64,000 nucleotides of DNA from Cupriavidus oxalaticus. GTDB taxonomy: Bacteria; Pseudomonadota; Gammaproteobacteria; Burkholderiales; Burkholderiaceae. Below the pieces are notes generated by a model. It did no database searches and was not told the origin of the DNA. It saw nothing but the letters and a program-made list of their open reading frames with translations. Each line of letters starts with the position of its first letter. The first letter of the stretch is position 1. Location: assembly GCF_004768545.1 (NCBI RefSeq), contig NZ_CP038635.1:1178001-1242000 (forward strand), written 5' to 3'. Positions 46,974-59,529 of the stretch are shown piece by piece. The position numbers and the translations under genes are program-made.

Positions 46974-48392
46974 TCAGAGTACCTTGCCCGGGTTCATCAG
47001 CCCCAGCGGGTCGAGCGCGCCCTTGATCGCGCGCATCAGCGCCAGCTCGACCTCGCTCTTGTAGTGCTGCAGTTCTTCGCGCTTGAGCTGGCCCACGCCA
47101 TGCTCGGCGGAGATCGAGCCGCAGTGCGAGCGCACGCTGTCGTGCACGATGCGGTTGACCTGGTCCTGGTTGGCCAGGAAGGCGTCATGGTCGACGCCTT
47201 CCGGCGGCGATACGTTGTAGTGCAGGTTGCCATCGCCAAGGTGGCCGAAGGTCACCATGCGCGCGCCGGGGAAGGCGTTCTGCAGCAGCGCGTCGGTGGT
47301 CTCGATGAAGTCCGCCACGCGCGAGACCGGCACGGCGATATCGTGCTTGATGTTCTTGCCGTCCTCGACCTGCGCCAGCGGGATATGCTCGCGCAGGTTC
47401 CAGAAATCGCGCGACTGCTGCACCGACTCGGCCACCACGGCGTCAAGCACCACGCCGGCGTCGAAGGCGGCGTTCATCAGCGTTTCGAAGATGCCGCGCG
47501 CGTGGGCTTCGCCCTCGCTGTCGGACAGCTCCATCAGCACCAGCTGCGGGTGGATGTCGGCGAACGGGTAGCGCAGCTGGGGGTAGTGCTGCGTCACCAG
47601 CGCCATGCAGCGCGCCGACATCAGCTCGAAGCCGGTCAGCATTGCACCCGCATGCGACTGCGCGATCGCCAGCAGCGCCAGCGCGGCGCGCGGGCTCTGC
47701 ACCGCGGCCAGCGCGGTGACCGAGGCGCGCGGCAGCGGGAACAGCTTCATCACGGCGGCGGTGATGATGCCGAGCGTGCCTTCGGCGCCGATATACAGGT
47801 CGCGCAGGTCATAGCCGGTGTTGTCCTTGCGCAGGCCGCGCAGGCCATGCCAGGTGTCGCCCGTCGGCGTCACCACCTCCAGCCCCAGGCACAGCTCGCG
47901 CGTATTGCCATAGCGCAGCACTGCGGTGCCGCCGGCATTGGTTGACAGGTTGCCGCCAATGGTGCAGCTGCCCTCGGCCGCCAGGCTCAGCGGAAACAGC
48001 CGGCCGTGCTCGCGCGCCACGTCCTGCAGGTGCTGCAGCACCACGCCGGCTTCGACGGTGATGGTGTTGTTGAGCGGATCGACCTGGCGGATGCGGTTGA
48101 GCCGTTGCAGCGACAGCACCACCGCATCGCGCCCGGCCGCCGGCGTGGCGCCGCCGCACAGGCCGGTATTGCCGCCCTGCGGCACCACCGCGACCTTGTG
48201 CGCATGGCAGGCATGGACCGCGGCCGCGACTTCCTCGGTGGTGCCGGGGCGCAGCACGGCCAGCGCCTCGCCGCTGTAGCGCTTGCGCCAGTCGGTCAGG
48301 TAGGGGGCCTTGTCGGCGGCCTGGGTCAGCACGTGCTGCGGGCCCAGCGCGGCGCGACACAGGGCGAGTAAGGAATCTTGGGACGAGGTCAT
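46974..48392 (-). CDS. FAD-linked 2-hydroxyacid dehydrogenase (GlcD/D-lactate or D-2-hydroxyglutarate type)
   Basis: 472 residues: PCMH-type FAD domain (VVPQGGNTGLCGGATPA and SCTIGGNLSTNAGGTAVLRYGN), then the C-terminal domain with GHLGDGNLHYNVSPPEG and SAEHGVGQLK, typical of the VAO/GlcD group. It is convergent with the amidohydrolase gene. The substrate is uncertain: D-2-hydroxyglutarate, D-lactate or glycolate. Confidence 0.9.
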   Translation of the reverse strand: MTSSQDSLLALCRAALGPQHVLTQAADKAPYLTDWRKRYSGEALAVLRPGTTEEVAAAVHACHAHKVAVVPQGGNTGLCGGATPAAGRDAVVLSLQRLNRIRQVDPLNNTITVEAGVVLQHLQDVAREHGRLFPLSLAAEGSCTIGGNLSTNAGGTAVLRYGNTRELCLGLEVVTPTGDTWHGLRGLRKDNTGYDLRDLYIGAEGTLGIITAAVMKLFPLPRASVTALAAVQSPRAALALLAIAQSHAGAMLTGFELMSARCMALVTQHYPQLRYPFADIHPQLVLMELSDSEGEAHARGIFETLMNAAFDAGVVLDAVVAESVQQSRDFWNLREHIPLAQVEDGKNIKHDIAVPVSRVADFIETTDALLQNAFPGARMVTFGHLGDGNLHYNVSPPEGVDHDAFLANQDQVNRIVHDSVRSHCGSISAEHGVGQLKREELQHYKSEVELALMRAIKGALDPLGLMNPGKVL

Positions 48393-48424
48393 GGGCGGGA
48401 AATCGATTCGTGGGGAGCGCCGGC

Positions 48425-50959
<2,535 letters not shown>

Positions 50960-50978
50960 GCCCTGGGCGGCGGCCGCG

Positions 50979-51296
50979 TCAGAAAGGAATCTTGCCACGC
51001 CAGATTTCGGCGTACATGACCCAGTCGCCCATCAGGCTGTAGAGCGGATGGCGGAAGGTTGCGGGCCGGTTTTTCTCGAAGCCGAAATGACCGGCCCAGG
51101 CGAAGGCGTAGCCGGCGACCACGGCGCCCAGCAGCCACCACGCATTGCCGGTCACTACCAGCGCCACGAGGCACAGCAGCGCCACGGTCGAGCCGACAAA
51201 ATGCAGGCGCCGGCAGGTACGGTCCTGGTGCTCGCTCAGGTAGTAGGGGTAGAAGGCCGCGAAGTTCTCGAACTCGCGCCTGTGGGCGTGGGCCAT
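50979..51296 (-). CDS. Mpo1-like / DUF962 membrane protein
   Basis: 105 residues with two hydrophobic hairpins (TVALLCLVALVVTGNAWWLLGAVVAGYAFAWAGHF in parts) and His-rich conserved sites (YPYYLSEHQDRTCRRLHFVG and FRHPLYSLMGDWVMY). Yeast Mpo1 is an Fe-dependent dioxygenase of 2-hydroxy fatty acids; a similar role here is an inference. Confidence 0.85.
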   Translation of the reverse strand: MAHAHRREFENFAAFYPYYLSEHQDRTCRRLHFVGSTVALLCLVALVVTGNAWWLLGAVVAGYAFAWAGHFGFEKNRPATFRHPLYSLMGDWVMYAEIWRGKIPF

Positions 51297-51400
51297 GGCT
51301 GTCTCCGGCAGGTCTTATGTTGTGCAGTGTAGACCTTCCACGCCCCCATGCCCCTGAAGGGAGGATGGCCGCCGGCATGGCCGGCCATCCGGCGCAGCTG

Positions 51401-52225
51401 TCAGCCCGCCGCGACCACCTTGCGCGCAAAGGCCGCCAGCGCGTCCAGCACTTCGTCCGGGCGCTCGCCCATCAGCGCATGGCCGCACGGCACCGATACC
51501 AGGCTGGCCTTCGCCATCTTGCCGGCCAGCGCCTGGGCCGCCTTGGGCGAGGTCATCATGTCCTTGCTGCCGGTGATGAGCAGCGCCGGGCAGGCTACCG
51601 CGGCGGCGGCTTCCTCGCCGTGCGCATAGGCATTGCACGCGGAGAAGTCGTTGTGGAACACATGCGCCTGCGGGTTGTTGCGCGATACGCGCTCCATCAG
51701 CCGCTGGCTGCCGCCGTGCATCCAGGCGCCGGGACCCGGCGATGAGGGCTTGTTGGCCAGGCTCGAATGCGACCACGCGTTGACCATGGCGATGGCCTCG
51801 CTCTCACGGTTCAGCGAGGCATCGAGCAGCGCATCGGAAACCTTCATCGGATAGGCCGTGGCGAGCAAGGCGATGCCGCGCACCGCCTGCGGATGCCGCG
51901 CCGCGCATTCGAGCGCGATCAGCGAACCCATGCTGTGGCCGAACACGAAGGCCGGCGCCTTGACGCCGGCGGCGGCCACCAGCGCCATCACCCAGTCGGC
52001 CATGGCCTCGACGGTGGCCAGGGGCGTGCCCTGGCTGCGGTTGTGGCCGGGCAGGTCCACCGCCAGCACCGAGAAGCCGTGGTTGGCGAACCAGCGCGTC
52101 TGCAGCGCCCACACGCTGTGGTCGTTCTGCGCGCCGTGGACAAACACCGCGCAGGGCAGGGCGGGATCGAAGGGTTTGCCGCCGGTATAGGCGTAGGCCG
52201 GCTGGCCTGCAACGTTCAGTTCCAT
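51401..52225 (-). CDS. Alpha/beta hydrolase
   Basis: 274 residues: oxyanion-loop VFVHGAQNDHSVW, nucleophile elbow GHSMG (about 94-98), late acid GSKDMM and the catalytic His in VPCGHALMGERPD. Its ATG overlaps by one base with the stop of the O-acetylhomoserine sulfhydrylase gene (TGATG), which implies coupling. Substrate unknown. Confidence 0.9.
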   Translation of the reverse strand: MELNVAGQPAYAYTGGKPFDPALPCAVFVHGAQNDHSVWALQTRWFANHGFSVLAVDLPGHNRSQGTPLATVEAMADWVMALVAAAGVKAPAFVFGHSMGSLIALECAARHPQAVRGIALLATAYPMKVSDALLDASLNRESEAIAMVNAWSHSSLANKPSSPGPGAWMHGGSQRLMERVSRNNPQAHVFHNDFSACNAYAHGEEAAAAVACPALLITGSKDMMTSPKAAQALAGKMAKASLVSVPCGHALMGERPDEVLDALAAFARKVVAAG

Positions 52226-53532
52226 CAGGCCTGCCCTCCCTTGCTCATGGTCTTCTCGGCGGCCTTCAGGCCGCGCTTGAGGTCGTCGATCAGGTCGTCC
52301 GGGTCTTCCAGGCCGATCGACAGGCGGATCGTGCCCTCGGCGATGCCGGCCGACTGCAGCGCCGCCGCGTCCATGCGGAAGTGCGTGGTCGACGCCGGGT
52401 GGATCACCAGCGAGCGCGCATCGCCCACGTTGGCCAGGTGCGAGAACAGCGACAGGCTTTCGATAAAGCGCTGGCCCGCCAGGCGGTTGCCCTTCAGGTT
52501 GAAGCTGAACACCGCGCCGCAGCCGCGCGGCAGCAGGCGCTTGGCCAGTTCGTAGTCGGGGTGCGATTCCAGCTCGGGGTAGGACACCGACTCCACCATC
52601 GGGTTCGAGGCCAGGAACTGCACCACCTTACGGGTGTTGTCGACATGGCGGCTCATGCGCAGCGGCAGCGTCTCCACGCCCTGCAGCAGCTGCCACGCGG
52701 CCATCGGGTTCATGCAGGCGCCGAAGTCGCGCAGGCCTTCGCGGCGCGCGCGCAGCAGGAAGGGCGCCACCGTGCTTTCCTCGGTGAACACCATGTTGTG
52801 GAAGCCTTCATAGGGCTCGGACAGCTCGGGGAAGCGGCCCGATTTTTCGAAGTCGAAGGTGCCGCCCTCGACCAGCACGCCGCCGATGGTGGTGCCATGG
52901 CCGCCCAGGAACTTGGTCGCCGAGTGGTAGAGCAGGCCCGCGCCGAGATCGAACGGGCGCAACAGGTAGGGCGTGGTGAAGGTCGAATCGACCAGCAGCG
53001 GGATGCCGTGGTCCTGGCCGAGCTGCGCCAGCGTGGTGATGTCGAGCACGTCCAAGCCCGGGTTGCCCAGCGTCTCGCCGAACAGCAGCTTGGTATTGGG
53101 GCGGATCGCGGCGCGCCAGGCGTCGATGTCGCGCGCCTTGACGAAGGTGGTCTCGATGCCGAAGCGGCGCAGCGTGTAGTGCAGCAGGTTGTGCGAGCCG
53201 CCGTACAGCGCCGACGACGCCACCACGTGCGAGCCGGCCCCCATCAGCGTGGCCACGGCCAGGTGCAGCGCGGCCTGGCCGGAGGCGGTGGCGATCGCGC
53301 CGGCGCCGTTCTCCAGCGCCGCGATGCGCTCTTCGAGCACGGCCACGGTCGGGTTGGAGATGCGCGAATAGACGTGGCCCGCCCGCTCCATGTTGAACAG
53401 CGACGCCGCGTGCTCGCTGTCGCGGAACACGAACGAGGTGGTCAGGTGGATGGGGGTGGCGCGCGCCCCGGTGGCGGGGTCTGGCGCGGCGCCGGCGTGC
53501 AGCGCCAGCGTATCGAAGCGGGTTCCGGACAT
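52225..53532 (-). CDS. metY: O-acetylhomoserine sulfhydrylase (aminocarboxypropyltransferase)
   Basis: PLP enzyme of the Cys/Met gamma family that makes homocysteine from O-acetylhomoserine and sulfide. 435 residues: FDTLALHAGAAPDPATGARA start, VYSRISNPT, DSTFTTPYLLRP and the PLP-lysine motif HSATKFLGGHG. Sulfhydrylase rather than gamma-synthase is inferred from the long size and N-terminal motif. ATG 53532 is the family start. Forms a pair with the hydrolase. Confidence 0.88.
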   Translation of the reverse strand: MSGTRFDTLALHAGAAPDPATGARATPIHLTTSFVFRDSEHAASLFNMERAGHVYSRISNPTVAVLEERIAALENGAGAIATASGQAALHLAVATLMGAGSHVVASSALYGGSHNLLHYTLRRFGIETTFVKARDIDAWRAAIRPNTKLLFGETLGNPGLDVLDITTLAQLGQDHGIPLLVDSTFTTPYLLRPFDLGAGLLYHSATKFLGGHGTTIGGVLVEGGTFDFEKSGRFPELSEPYEGFHNMVFTEESTVAPFLLRARREGLRDFGACMNPMAAWQLLQGVETLPLRMSRHVDNTRKVVQFLASNPMVESVSYPELESHPDYELAKRLLPRGCGAVFSFNLKGNRLAGQRFIESLSLFSHLANVGDARSLVIHPASTTHFRMDAAALQSAGIAEGTIRLSIGLEDPDDLIDDLKRGLKAAEKTMSKGGQA

Positions 53533-53768
53533 GGTCGGTCGGGTGTAGTTATCTCCGGCCAGCATCGTAGCATCGTGCGCACGCCCACGCTGGCAGATCA
53601 CCCGCAAACCGGCCTCCTGCTTTACTTTGCCGGCTGGTTTGGGCTAGGATCGGACGCACGGGCATCTCTGCCCGCACATCCCGGACAGATAACGAAGTGA
53701 CCGGCATCGCCCCCGCGATGTGGCCGGCGCAAATCAGCACAGCTCAGTACAAGGCAGCGGAGACCAAC

Positions 53769-54212
53769 ATGAAAGTCAGCGACATCCTGCAGATCAAGGG
53801 CAATACGCTCTACACCGTGACGCCTGACACCTCCTTGCTGCTCGCAGTCAACACCATGGCCGAGCGCGACATCGGCTCCCTGGTGGTGATGGAATACGGC
53901 GACCTGGTCGGCATGCTGACCTTCCGCGAAATCATCGAGACTCTGGCCCGCAACGGCGGCACCCTTGGCACCAGCAGCATCCGCAAGGTGATGGACGATG
54001 CGCCGCTGACCTGCACCATGGAAACCGATGTGAACGAAGTCCGCCGGATGATGCTTGAGCGTCACACCCGCTACCTGCCGGTGCTCGACAACCGCACGCT
54101 GATGGGCGTGATTTCCTTCTATGACGTCGCCAAGGCGGTGGTCGAGGACCAGAGCTTCGAGAACAAGATGCTCAAGGCCTATATCCGCGACTGGCCTGAA
54201 GAGCGGGCCTGA
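53769..54212 (+). CDS. CBS-domain pair protein
   Basis: 147 residues with two CBS domains (MKVSDILQIKGNTLYTVTPD; IRKVMDDAPLTCTMETDVNE), the second ending GVISFYDVAKAVV. A small adenosine-nucleotide sensor with no fused catalytic part. ATG 53769. Target unknown. Confidence 0.9.
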   Translation: MKVSDILQIKGNTLYTVTPDTSLLLAVNTMAERDIGSLVVMEYGDLVGMLTFREIIETLARNGGTLGTSSIRKVMDDAPLTCTMETDVNEVRRMMLERHTRYLPVLDNRTLMGVISFYDVAKAVVEDQSFENKMLKAYIRDWPEERA

Positions 54213-54396
54213 ACGCCCGGCTGCGCCCGCCCTGCCGGCGGCGGGGCAGCCTGTCCCGTAGTCCCCTTCGGAAAATTGTTGCGACTGGCGCCGCGCGGCC
54301 GCGTGGCGGTGGCATGATGGCGGCCGGTTTCCGGCTCCGGCAAACTTGCCGGCGTATCCATTTCCGCGGCGGCCCCAGCAGGCCGACCGGTCATCC

Positions 54397-56295
54397 ATGA
54401 GCCAACACAGCCAGTTCCGACTGCTCGGCGCGCGCCGCTTCGCCCCGTTCTTCTGGACCCAGTTCCTGGGGGCGATGAACGACAACGTCTTCAAGGTCGC
54501 CTTCACGTCGCTGGTGACCTATCACACGGCGCTGTTCGAGGGCGTGGACGCGCGCAGTGCCGCCTTCCTGATCTCGGCCATCTTTATCGCGCCGTTCCTG
54601 TTGTTCTCCGCCACCAGCGGGCAGGTCGCCGACAAGATCGAGAAGTCGCGCCTGATCCGGCTGGTCAAGTCGCTGGAAATCGCCATCATGGTGCTGGGGC
54701 TGGCCGGCTTTGCCTGGCATAGCGCGCCGCTGCTCTACGCCGGCACGTTCCTGATGGGGCTGCATTCGACGCTGTTCGGGCCGGTCAAGTTTGCCTACCT
54801 GCCGCAGCACCTGGATGAAAGCGAGCTGGTCGGCGGCAATGGGCTGGTCGAGATGGGCACCTTCGTCGCGATCCTGATCGGCACGCTGGTCGGCGGCGAG
54901 CTGGCGGGGTTGCAGCAGGGCGGCACGGTGGTGGGGCCGCTGTATGTCGGCGCCGTGTGCGTGGCGATCGCCGTGGCCGGGCGCGTGGTGTCGGGCCGGA
55001 TCCCGGTGTCGCCGGCGCCCCAGCCTGAACTGCGCATCAACTGGAACCCGTTTTCCGAGACCTGGCGCAACCTGGTGCTGGCGCACGGCAATCGCACGGT
55101 ATTCCAGAGCCTGCTCGGGATTTCGTGGCTGTGGTTCCTCGGCGCGACCTTCCTGACCTCCTTCTTCAGCTATGCCAAGGATGTGCTGGGCGGCGACCAG
55201 AACGTGGTCACGCTGCTGCTGGCGGTGTTCTCGCTGGGCATCGGCACCGGTTCGCTGCTGTGCGAGCGGCTGTCCGGGCGCCATGTCGAGGTCGGGCTGG
55301 TGCCGTTCGGCTCGATCGGCATGACGGTGTTTGCCGTCGACCTGTACTTTGCCAGCCAGGGGCAGCCGCCGGCCGCGCTGACCGGCATCGGCGGCTTCCT
55401 GGCCGAGGCGCGCCACTGGCGCGTGCTGGCCGACCTGTTCCTGCTGGCGATGTTCGGCGGCTTCTACAGCGTGCCGCTGTACGCGCTGATCCAGAGCCGC
55501 AGCGCGCCCACGCACCGCGCGCGCATCATTGCCGCCAATAACATCCTGAACAGCTTCTTCATGATCGCGGCCTCGCTGCTGGGCGTGGCGATGGCGAACG
55601 CCGGCTACAGCATCCCGCAGCTGTACCTGGTGGTAGGGCTGCTCAACGCGGTGGTGGCGGTCTACATCTATTCGCTGGTGCCGGAATTCCTGCTGCGCTT
55701 TATCGCCTGGATCCTGGTGCATACGCTGTACCGGCTGCGCCGCGTGAACGCCGAGCGCATTCCCGCCGATGGGCCCGCAGTGCTGGTCTGCAACCATGTC
55801 AGCTTCGCCGATGCGGTGGTGCTGATGGCATGCAGCCCGCGTCCCGTGCGCTTCGTGATGGACTACCGCATCTTCAGCGTGCCGCTGCTGTCGTGGTTCT
55901 TCCGCCAGGCCCGCGCGATCCCGATCGCGCCCGCGCACGAACACCCGGACATGCTCAGGCGCGCGTATGACAGCGTGGCGCAGGCGCTGGAGGAGGGCGA
56001 CCTGGTCTGCATCTTCCCGGAGGGCAAGATCACCGCCAACGGCGAGATCAATCCGTTCCGCCAGGGCGTGCAGCAGATCATCCGCCGCACGCCGGTGCCG
56101 GTGGTGCCGATGGCGCTGCGCGGGCTGTGGGGCAGCTTTTTCTCGCGCAAGGATGCGCCGGCGATGTCGCGGCCGTTCCGCCGCGGCATCCTGAACCGGC
56201 TGGAACTGGTGGTGGGCGAGCCGGTGCCGCCGGAAGCGGCCACGCCCGAGGGGCTGCAGCAGATGGTGCAGGCCCTGCGCGGCGACTGGCGCTGA
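54397..56295 (+). CDS. MFS transporter-acyltransferase fusion (lysophospholipid transporter LplT-PlsC type)
   Basis: 632 residues. The first 430 are an MFS domain (NDNVFKVAFTSLVTYH, DKIEKSRLIRL) of the lysophospholipid flippase group; the last 190 are a PlsC acyltransferase with CNHVSFADAVV (HX4D) and FPEGKIT. It would import lysophospholipids and re-acylate them, as separate LplT and Aas proteins do in E. coli; the acyl-ACP/AMP-ligase module of Aas is missing. ATG 54397. Confidence 0.9.
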   Translation: MSQHSQFRLLGARRFAPFFWTQFLGAMNDNVFKVAFTSLVTYHTALFEGVDARSAAFLISAIFIAPFLLFSATSGQVADKIEKSRLIRLVKSLEIAIMVLGLAGFAWHSAPLLYAGTFLMGLHSTLFGPVKFAYLPQHLDESELVGGNGLVEMGTFVAILIGTLVGGELAGLQQGGTVVGPLYVGAVCVAIAVAGRVVSGRIPVSPAPQPELRINWNPFSETWRNLVLAHGNRTVFQSLLGISWLWFLGATFLTSFFSYAKDVLGGDQNVVTLLLAVFSLGIGTGSLLCERLSGRHVEVGLVPFGSIGMTVFAVDLYFASQGQPPAALTGIGGFLAEARHWRVLADLFLLAMFGGFYSVPLYALIQSRSAPTHRARIIAANNILNSFFMIAASLLGVAMANAGYSIPQLYLVVGLLNAVVAVYIYSLVPEFLLRFIAWILVHTLYRLRRVNAERIPADGPAVLVCNHVSFADAVVLMACSPRPVRFVMDYRIFSVPLLSWFFRQARAIPIAPAHEHPDMLRRAYDSVAQALEEGDLVCIFPEGKITANGEINPFRQGVQQIIRRTPVPVVPMALRGLWGSFFSRKDAPAMSRPFRRGILNRLELVVGEPVPPEAATPEGLQQMVQALRGDWR

Positions 56296-56328
56296 ACGCA
56301 GGTTCTCCCACGCGGACCCGGACCCACG

Positions 56329-57051
56329 ATGATCACGCTCTATACCTTCGGCCCGGCCTTCGGGCTGCCTGACGCCAGCCCGTTTGTCACCAAGGCCGAA
56401 ATGCTGCTCAAGCTTGCCGGCCTGCCATACCACGCCCGCCCCGGCAGCCTGCGGCGCGCGCCCAAGGGCAAGCTGCCGTATCTCGATGACATGGGCCGGA
56501 TCGTGGCGGATTCGACCTTGATCCGCTGGCATATCGAGAAGACTTACCACATCGATTTCGACGCCGGCCTGAGCCCCGCCGAGCGCGGCATCGCCTGGGC
56601 CGCCGAGAAGCTGATGGAAGACCACCTGTACTGGGCGGTGGCACGGGTGCGCTGGCTCGACCAGGCCAATTTCGAGCGCGGCCCGGCGCAGTTCTTCCGC
56701 GGCGTGCCGGCACCGGTGCGCGGGCTGGCCGAGCGGCTGGTGCGCTACAAGGTCAGGAAGACGCTGTGGGGGCAGGGGCTGGGCCGGCACAGCGAGGAAG
56801 AACTGGTGGCGCTCGCCAGCAAGGGCGTGACCTCGATCGCCGATATCCTGGGCGACAAGCGCTACCTGATGGGCGACAAGCCATGCGGCGCCGACGCCAC
56901 GCTGTTCGCCTTTGCCGGCAGCCTGCTGTGCCCCACGTTCGACACGCCGATCCGCACCGCGGCGGAAGGGCATGCCAACCTGGTCGCCTACATGGACCGG
57001 ATGCGGGCGGAGTTCTACCCGGACTTTGCACCGGAAACCGCGGCGGCCTGA
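56329..57051 (+). CDS. Glutathione S-transferase family protein
   Basis: 240 residues: thioredoxin-like N-terminal domain ([39 protein letters not shown], with the conserved Pro-x and Asp-Ser pair), then a helical C-terminal domain. The residues match the Fax/Tom37/metaxin-like group of GSTs. Substrate unknown; 33 bases after the fusion gene. Confidence 0.88.
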   Translation: MITLYTFGPAFGLPDASPFVTKAEMLLKLAGLPYHARPGSLRRAPKGKLPYLDDMGRIVADSTLIRWHIEKTYHIDFDAGLSPAERGIAWAAEKLMEDHLYWAVARVRWLDQANFERGPAQFFRGVPAPVRGLAERLVRYKVRKTLWGQGLGRHSEEELVALASKGVTSIADILGDKRYLMGDKPCGADATLFAFAGSLLCPTFDTPIRTAAEGHANLVAYMDRMRAEFYPDFAPETAAA

Positions 57052-57125
57052 GCCCGCCGGGCCGCCAGCGGGCGGGCAATGGCCTTACAATGGAGGCCGT
57101 CCCCAATTCCTGTGCGGTTTCCATC

Positions 57126-58235
57126 ATGTCCGGCAACACCCTTGGCCTGCTCTTCACTGTTACCACCTTCGGCGAATCGCACGGCCCCGCCATCGGCGCG
57201 GTGGTGGATGGCTGCCCGCCGGGCATGGCGCTGAGCGAGGCCGATATCCAGGGCGACCTGGACCGCCGCAAGCCCGGCACCTCGCGCCACGTCACCCAGC
57301 GCAAGGAACCCGACCAGGTCGAGATCCTGTCCGGCGTGTTCGAGGGCAAGACCACCGGCACGCCGATCTGCCTGCTGATCCGCAACACCGACCAGCGCAG
57401 CAAGGACTATGGCAATATCGTCGAAACCTTCCGCCCGGGCCACGCCGACTACACCTACTGGCAGAAGTATGGCATCCGCGACTATCGCGGCGGCGGCCGG
57501 TCGTCGGCGCGCCTGACCGCGCCGGTGGTGGCTGCGGCGGCGGTGGCCAAGAAGTGGCTGCGCGAGCAGTACGGCACCGAGATCCGGGGCTATATGTCGC
57601 AACTGGGCGAGATCGCGGTGCCGTTCGCCGACTGGTCGCATGTGCCCGAGAACCCGTTCTTCGCGCCCAACGCCGACATCATTCCCGAGCTCGAAACTTA
57701 TATGGACGCGCTGCGCCGCGACGGCGATTCGGTCGGCGCGCGCATCGAGGTGGTGGCCAGCAACGTGCCGGTCGGGCTGGGCGAGCCGTTGTTCGACCGC
57801 CTCGACGCCGACATCGCGCACGCGATGATGGGTATCAACGCAGTCAAGGGCGTGGAGATCGGCGCCGGTTTCGACAGCGTGTCGCAGCGCGGCAGCGTGC
57901 ATGGCGACGAGCTGACCGCCGAGGGCTTCCGCACCAACAATGCCGGCGGCGTGCTCGGCGGCATTTCCACCGGCCAGGACGTCACCGTGTCGCTGGCGAT
58001 CAAGCCGACGTCCTCGATCCGCACGCCGCGCGAGTCGATCGACAAGGCCGGCAACGCCGCCACGGTCGAGACCTTCGGGCGCCACGACCCGTGCGTCGGC
58101 ATCCGCGCCACGCCGATCGCCGAGGCCATGCTGGCGCTGGTGCTGATGGACCACGCCCTGCGCCACCGCGCGCAGTGCGGCGACGTCAGGACCGACACGC
58201 CGCATATTCCGGCGCAGGCCGGCCAGACGCGCTGA
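57126..58235 (+). CDS. aroC: Chorismate synthase
   Basis: Makes chorismate from EPSP, last step of the shikimate pathway; uses reduced FMN. 369 residues, the standard length. Motifs: [19 protein letters not shown] (from about 16), [31 protein letters not shown] and [12 protein letters not shown]. The start is ATG 57126. Followed 10 bases later by an MFS gene. Confidence 0.97.
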   Translation: MSGNTLGLLFTVTTFGESHGPAIGAVVDGCPPGMALSEADIQGDLDRRKPGTSRHVTQRKEPDQVEILSGVFEGKTTGTPICLLIRNTDQRSKDYGNIVETFRPGHADYTYWQKYGIRDYRGGGRSSARLTAPVVAAAAVAKKWLREQYGTEIRGYMSQLGEIAVPFADWSHVPENPFFAPNADIIPELETYMDALRRDGDSVGARIEVVASNVPVGLGEPLFDRLDADIAHAMMGINAVKGVEIGAGFDSVSQRGSVHGDELTAEGFRTNNAGGVLGGISTGQDVTVSLAIKPTSSIRTPRESIDKAGNAATVETFGRHDPCVGIRATPIAEAMLALVLMDHALRHRAQCGDVRTDTPHIPAQAGQTR

Positions 58236-58245
58236 TCGCGCTGAG

Positions 58246-59529
58246 TTGGCCACCCTCCGTGGGGCTGGCGGCGCGACGGGCGCCGCTCGCCCGGACTATG
58301 CCCGCTTCGGGCTCTTCTACCTCGGCTACTACGGCTACGTCGGCGTCATCTCGCCGTATGTGAGCCTGTATTTCGCCGATCGCGGCTTCAACCCGGTGCA
58401 GATCGGCGTGCTGATGGCCAGCTTCCAGGTCAGCCGCATCGTCGGGCCCTACCTGTGGGGCTGGCTGTCCGACGTGATGCACACGCGCGTGCGCATCCTG
58501 CGCGTGAGCGCGTTCACCTCGCTGCTGGCGTTCCTGATGCTGCCCGGCGTGGGCAGCTACGGCGGCATGATGGCGATGATGCTGACGCTGAGCCTGCTCA
58601 CCAGCGCGATGTCGCCGCTGGGCGATGCCCTCACCATCTCCACGCTGCGCCGCCATGGCGCCTTCGATCATAGCTACGGCCGCATCCGCATGTTCGGCTC
58701 GGTCGGCTTTATCGGCGCGGTGCTGGCCGGCGGGGCGCTGTTCGAGGCGGTTGGCATGCGTGCGTTCCCGTGGGTGGCCAGCGGCCTGCTGGCGATCCTG
58801 GCGGGCGTGGTGCTGACCATGCGCGATGCCGCCGACGAAGGGCCGCGCATGCCCGCGCCGCGCGCGCTGCCGCTGCTGCGCCGGCCTGACGTGGCGTGGT
58901 TCCTGGCGTCGGCCTTCCTGATGATGTTCGCGCATGCCGCGCTATACGTGTTCTATTCGCTGTGGCTGGAGAAGCTTGGCTACAGCAAGTTCGCCATCGG
59001 CGTGATGTGGACCATCGGCGTGGTCGCGGAGATCGTCTTCTTCTACTACCAGGGCCTGTTGTTCGCGCGCTTCGCGCTGCGCACCATCCTGGCTGGCACC
59101 TTTGTGCTGGCGGCGGTCCGCTTCGGCCTGACCGGCTACTTCGCGCAGTTTGCCTGGCTGATGGCGCTGGTGCAGGTGTTGCACGCGGCCACCTTCGCCG
59201 CGCACCACAGCGCCAGCCTGAAGCGGCTGCAGGCATGGTTCGCCGGCCCGTTGCAGGGGCGCGGGCAGGCGCTGTACACGGGCATTTCCTACGGCGTGGG
59301 CGGCACGCTCGGCGGGCTGGTGATGGGCTGGACCTGGAATGCGCTGGCGCCCGAACACACCTTCGGGCTGGCCGCCGTGGCCGCGGCGGCCGGCGCCTTC
59401 TGCGCGGCGATGAGCTTCCGCGCGGAAGGTGCGGCAGGCGGCGATGCGACTCAGGCCAGCGCGGCGCAGACGCGCTCGGCGATCGCCAGCGACGAGGTCA
59501 GCCCCGGCGACTCGATGCCGAACAGGTGA
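58246..59529 (+). CDS. MFS transporter (HcaT/MFS_1-like family)
   Basis: 427 residues and 12 membrane segments of the LacY/HcaT-like group ([24 protein letters not shown] at the N terminus; [20 protein letters not shown]). There is no ATG before the first helix; the TTG at 58246 is used. The C-terminal 26 codons overlap the opposite-strand oxidoreductase gene by 79 bases. Substrate unknown. Confidence 0.87.
   Translation: MATLRGAGGATGAARPDYARFGLFYLGYYGYVGVISPYVSLYFADRGFNPVQIGVLMASFQVSRIVGPYLWGWLSDVMHTRVRILRVSAFTSLLAFLMLPGVGSYGGMMAMMLTLSLLTSAMSPLGDALTISTLRRHGAFDHSYGRIRMFGSVGFIGAVLAGGALFEAVGMRAFPWVASGLLAILAGVVLTMRDAADEGPRMPAPRALPLLRRPDVAWFLASAFLMMFAHAALYVFYSLWLEKLGYSKFAIGVMWTIGVVAEIVFFYYQGLLFARFALRTILAGTFVLAAVRFGLTGYFAQFAWLMALVQVLHAATFAAHHSASLKRLQAWFAGPLQGRGQALYTGISYGVGGTLGGLVMGWTWNALAPEHTFGLAAVAAAAGAFCAAMSFRAEGAAGGDATQASAAQTRSAIASDEVSPGDSMPNR

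Noticed and set aside
54391..56973. 860-codon minus-strand frame opposite the MFS-PlsC gene
   Set aside because: No recognisable domains, and it spans two real plus-strand genes.
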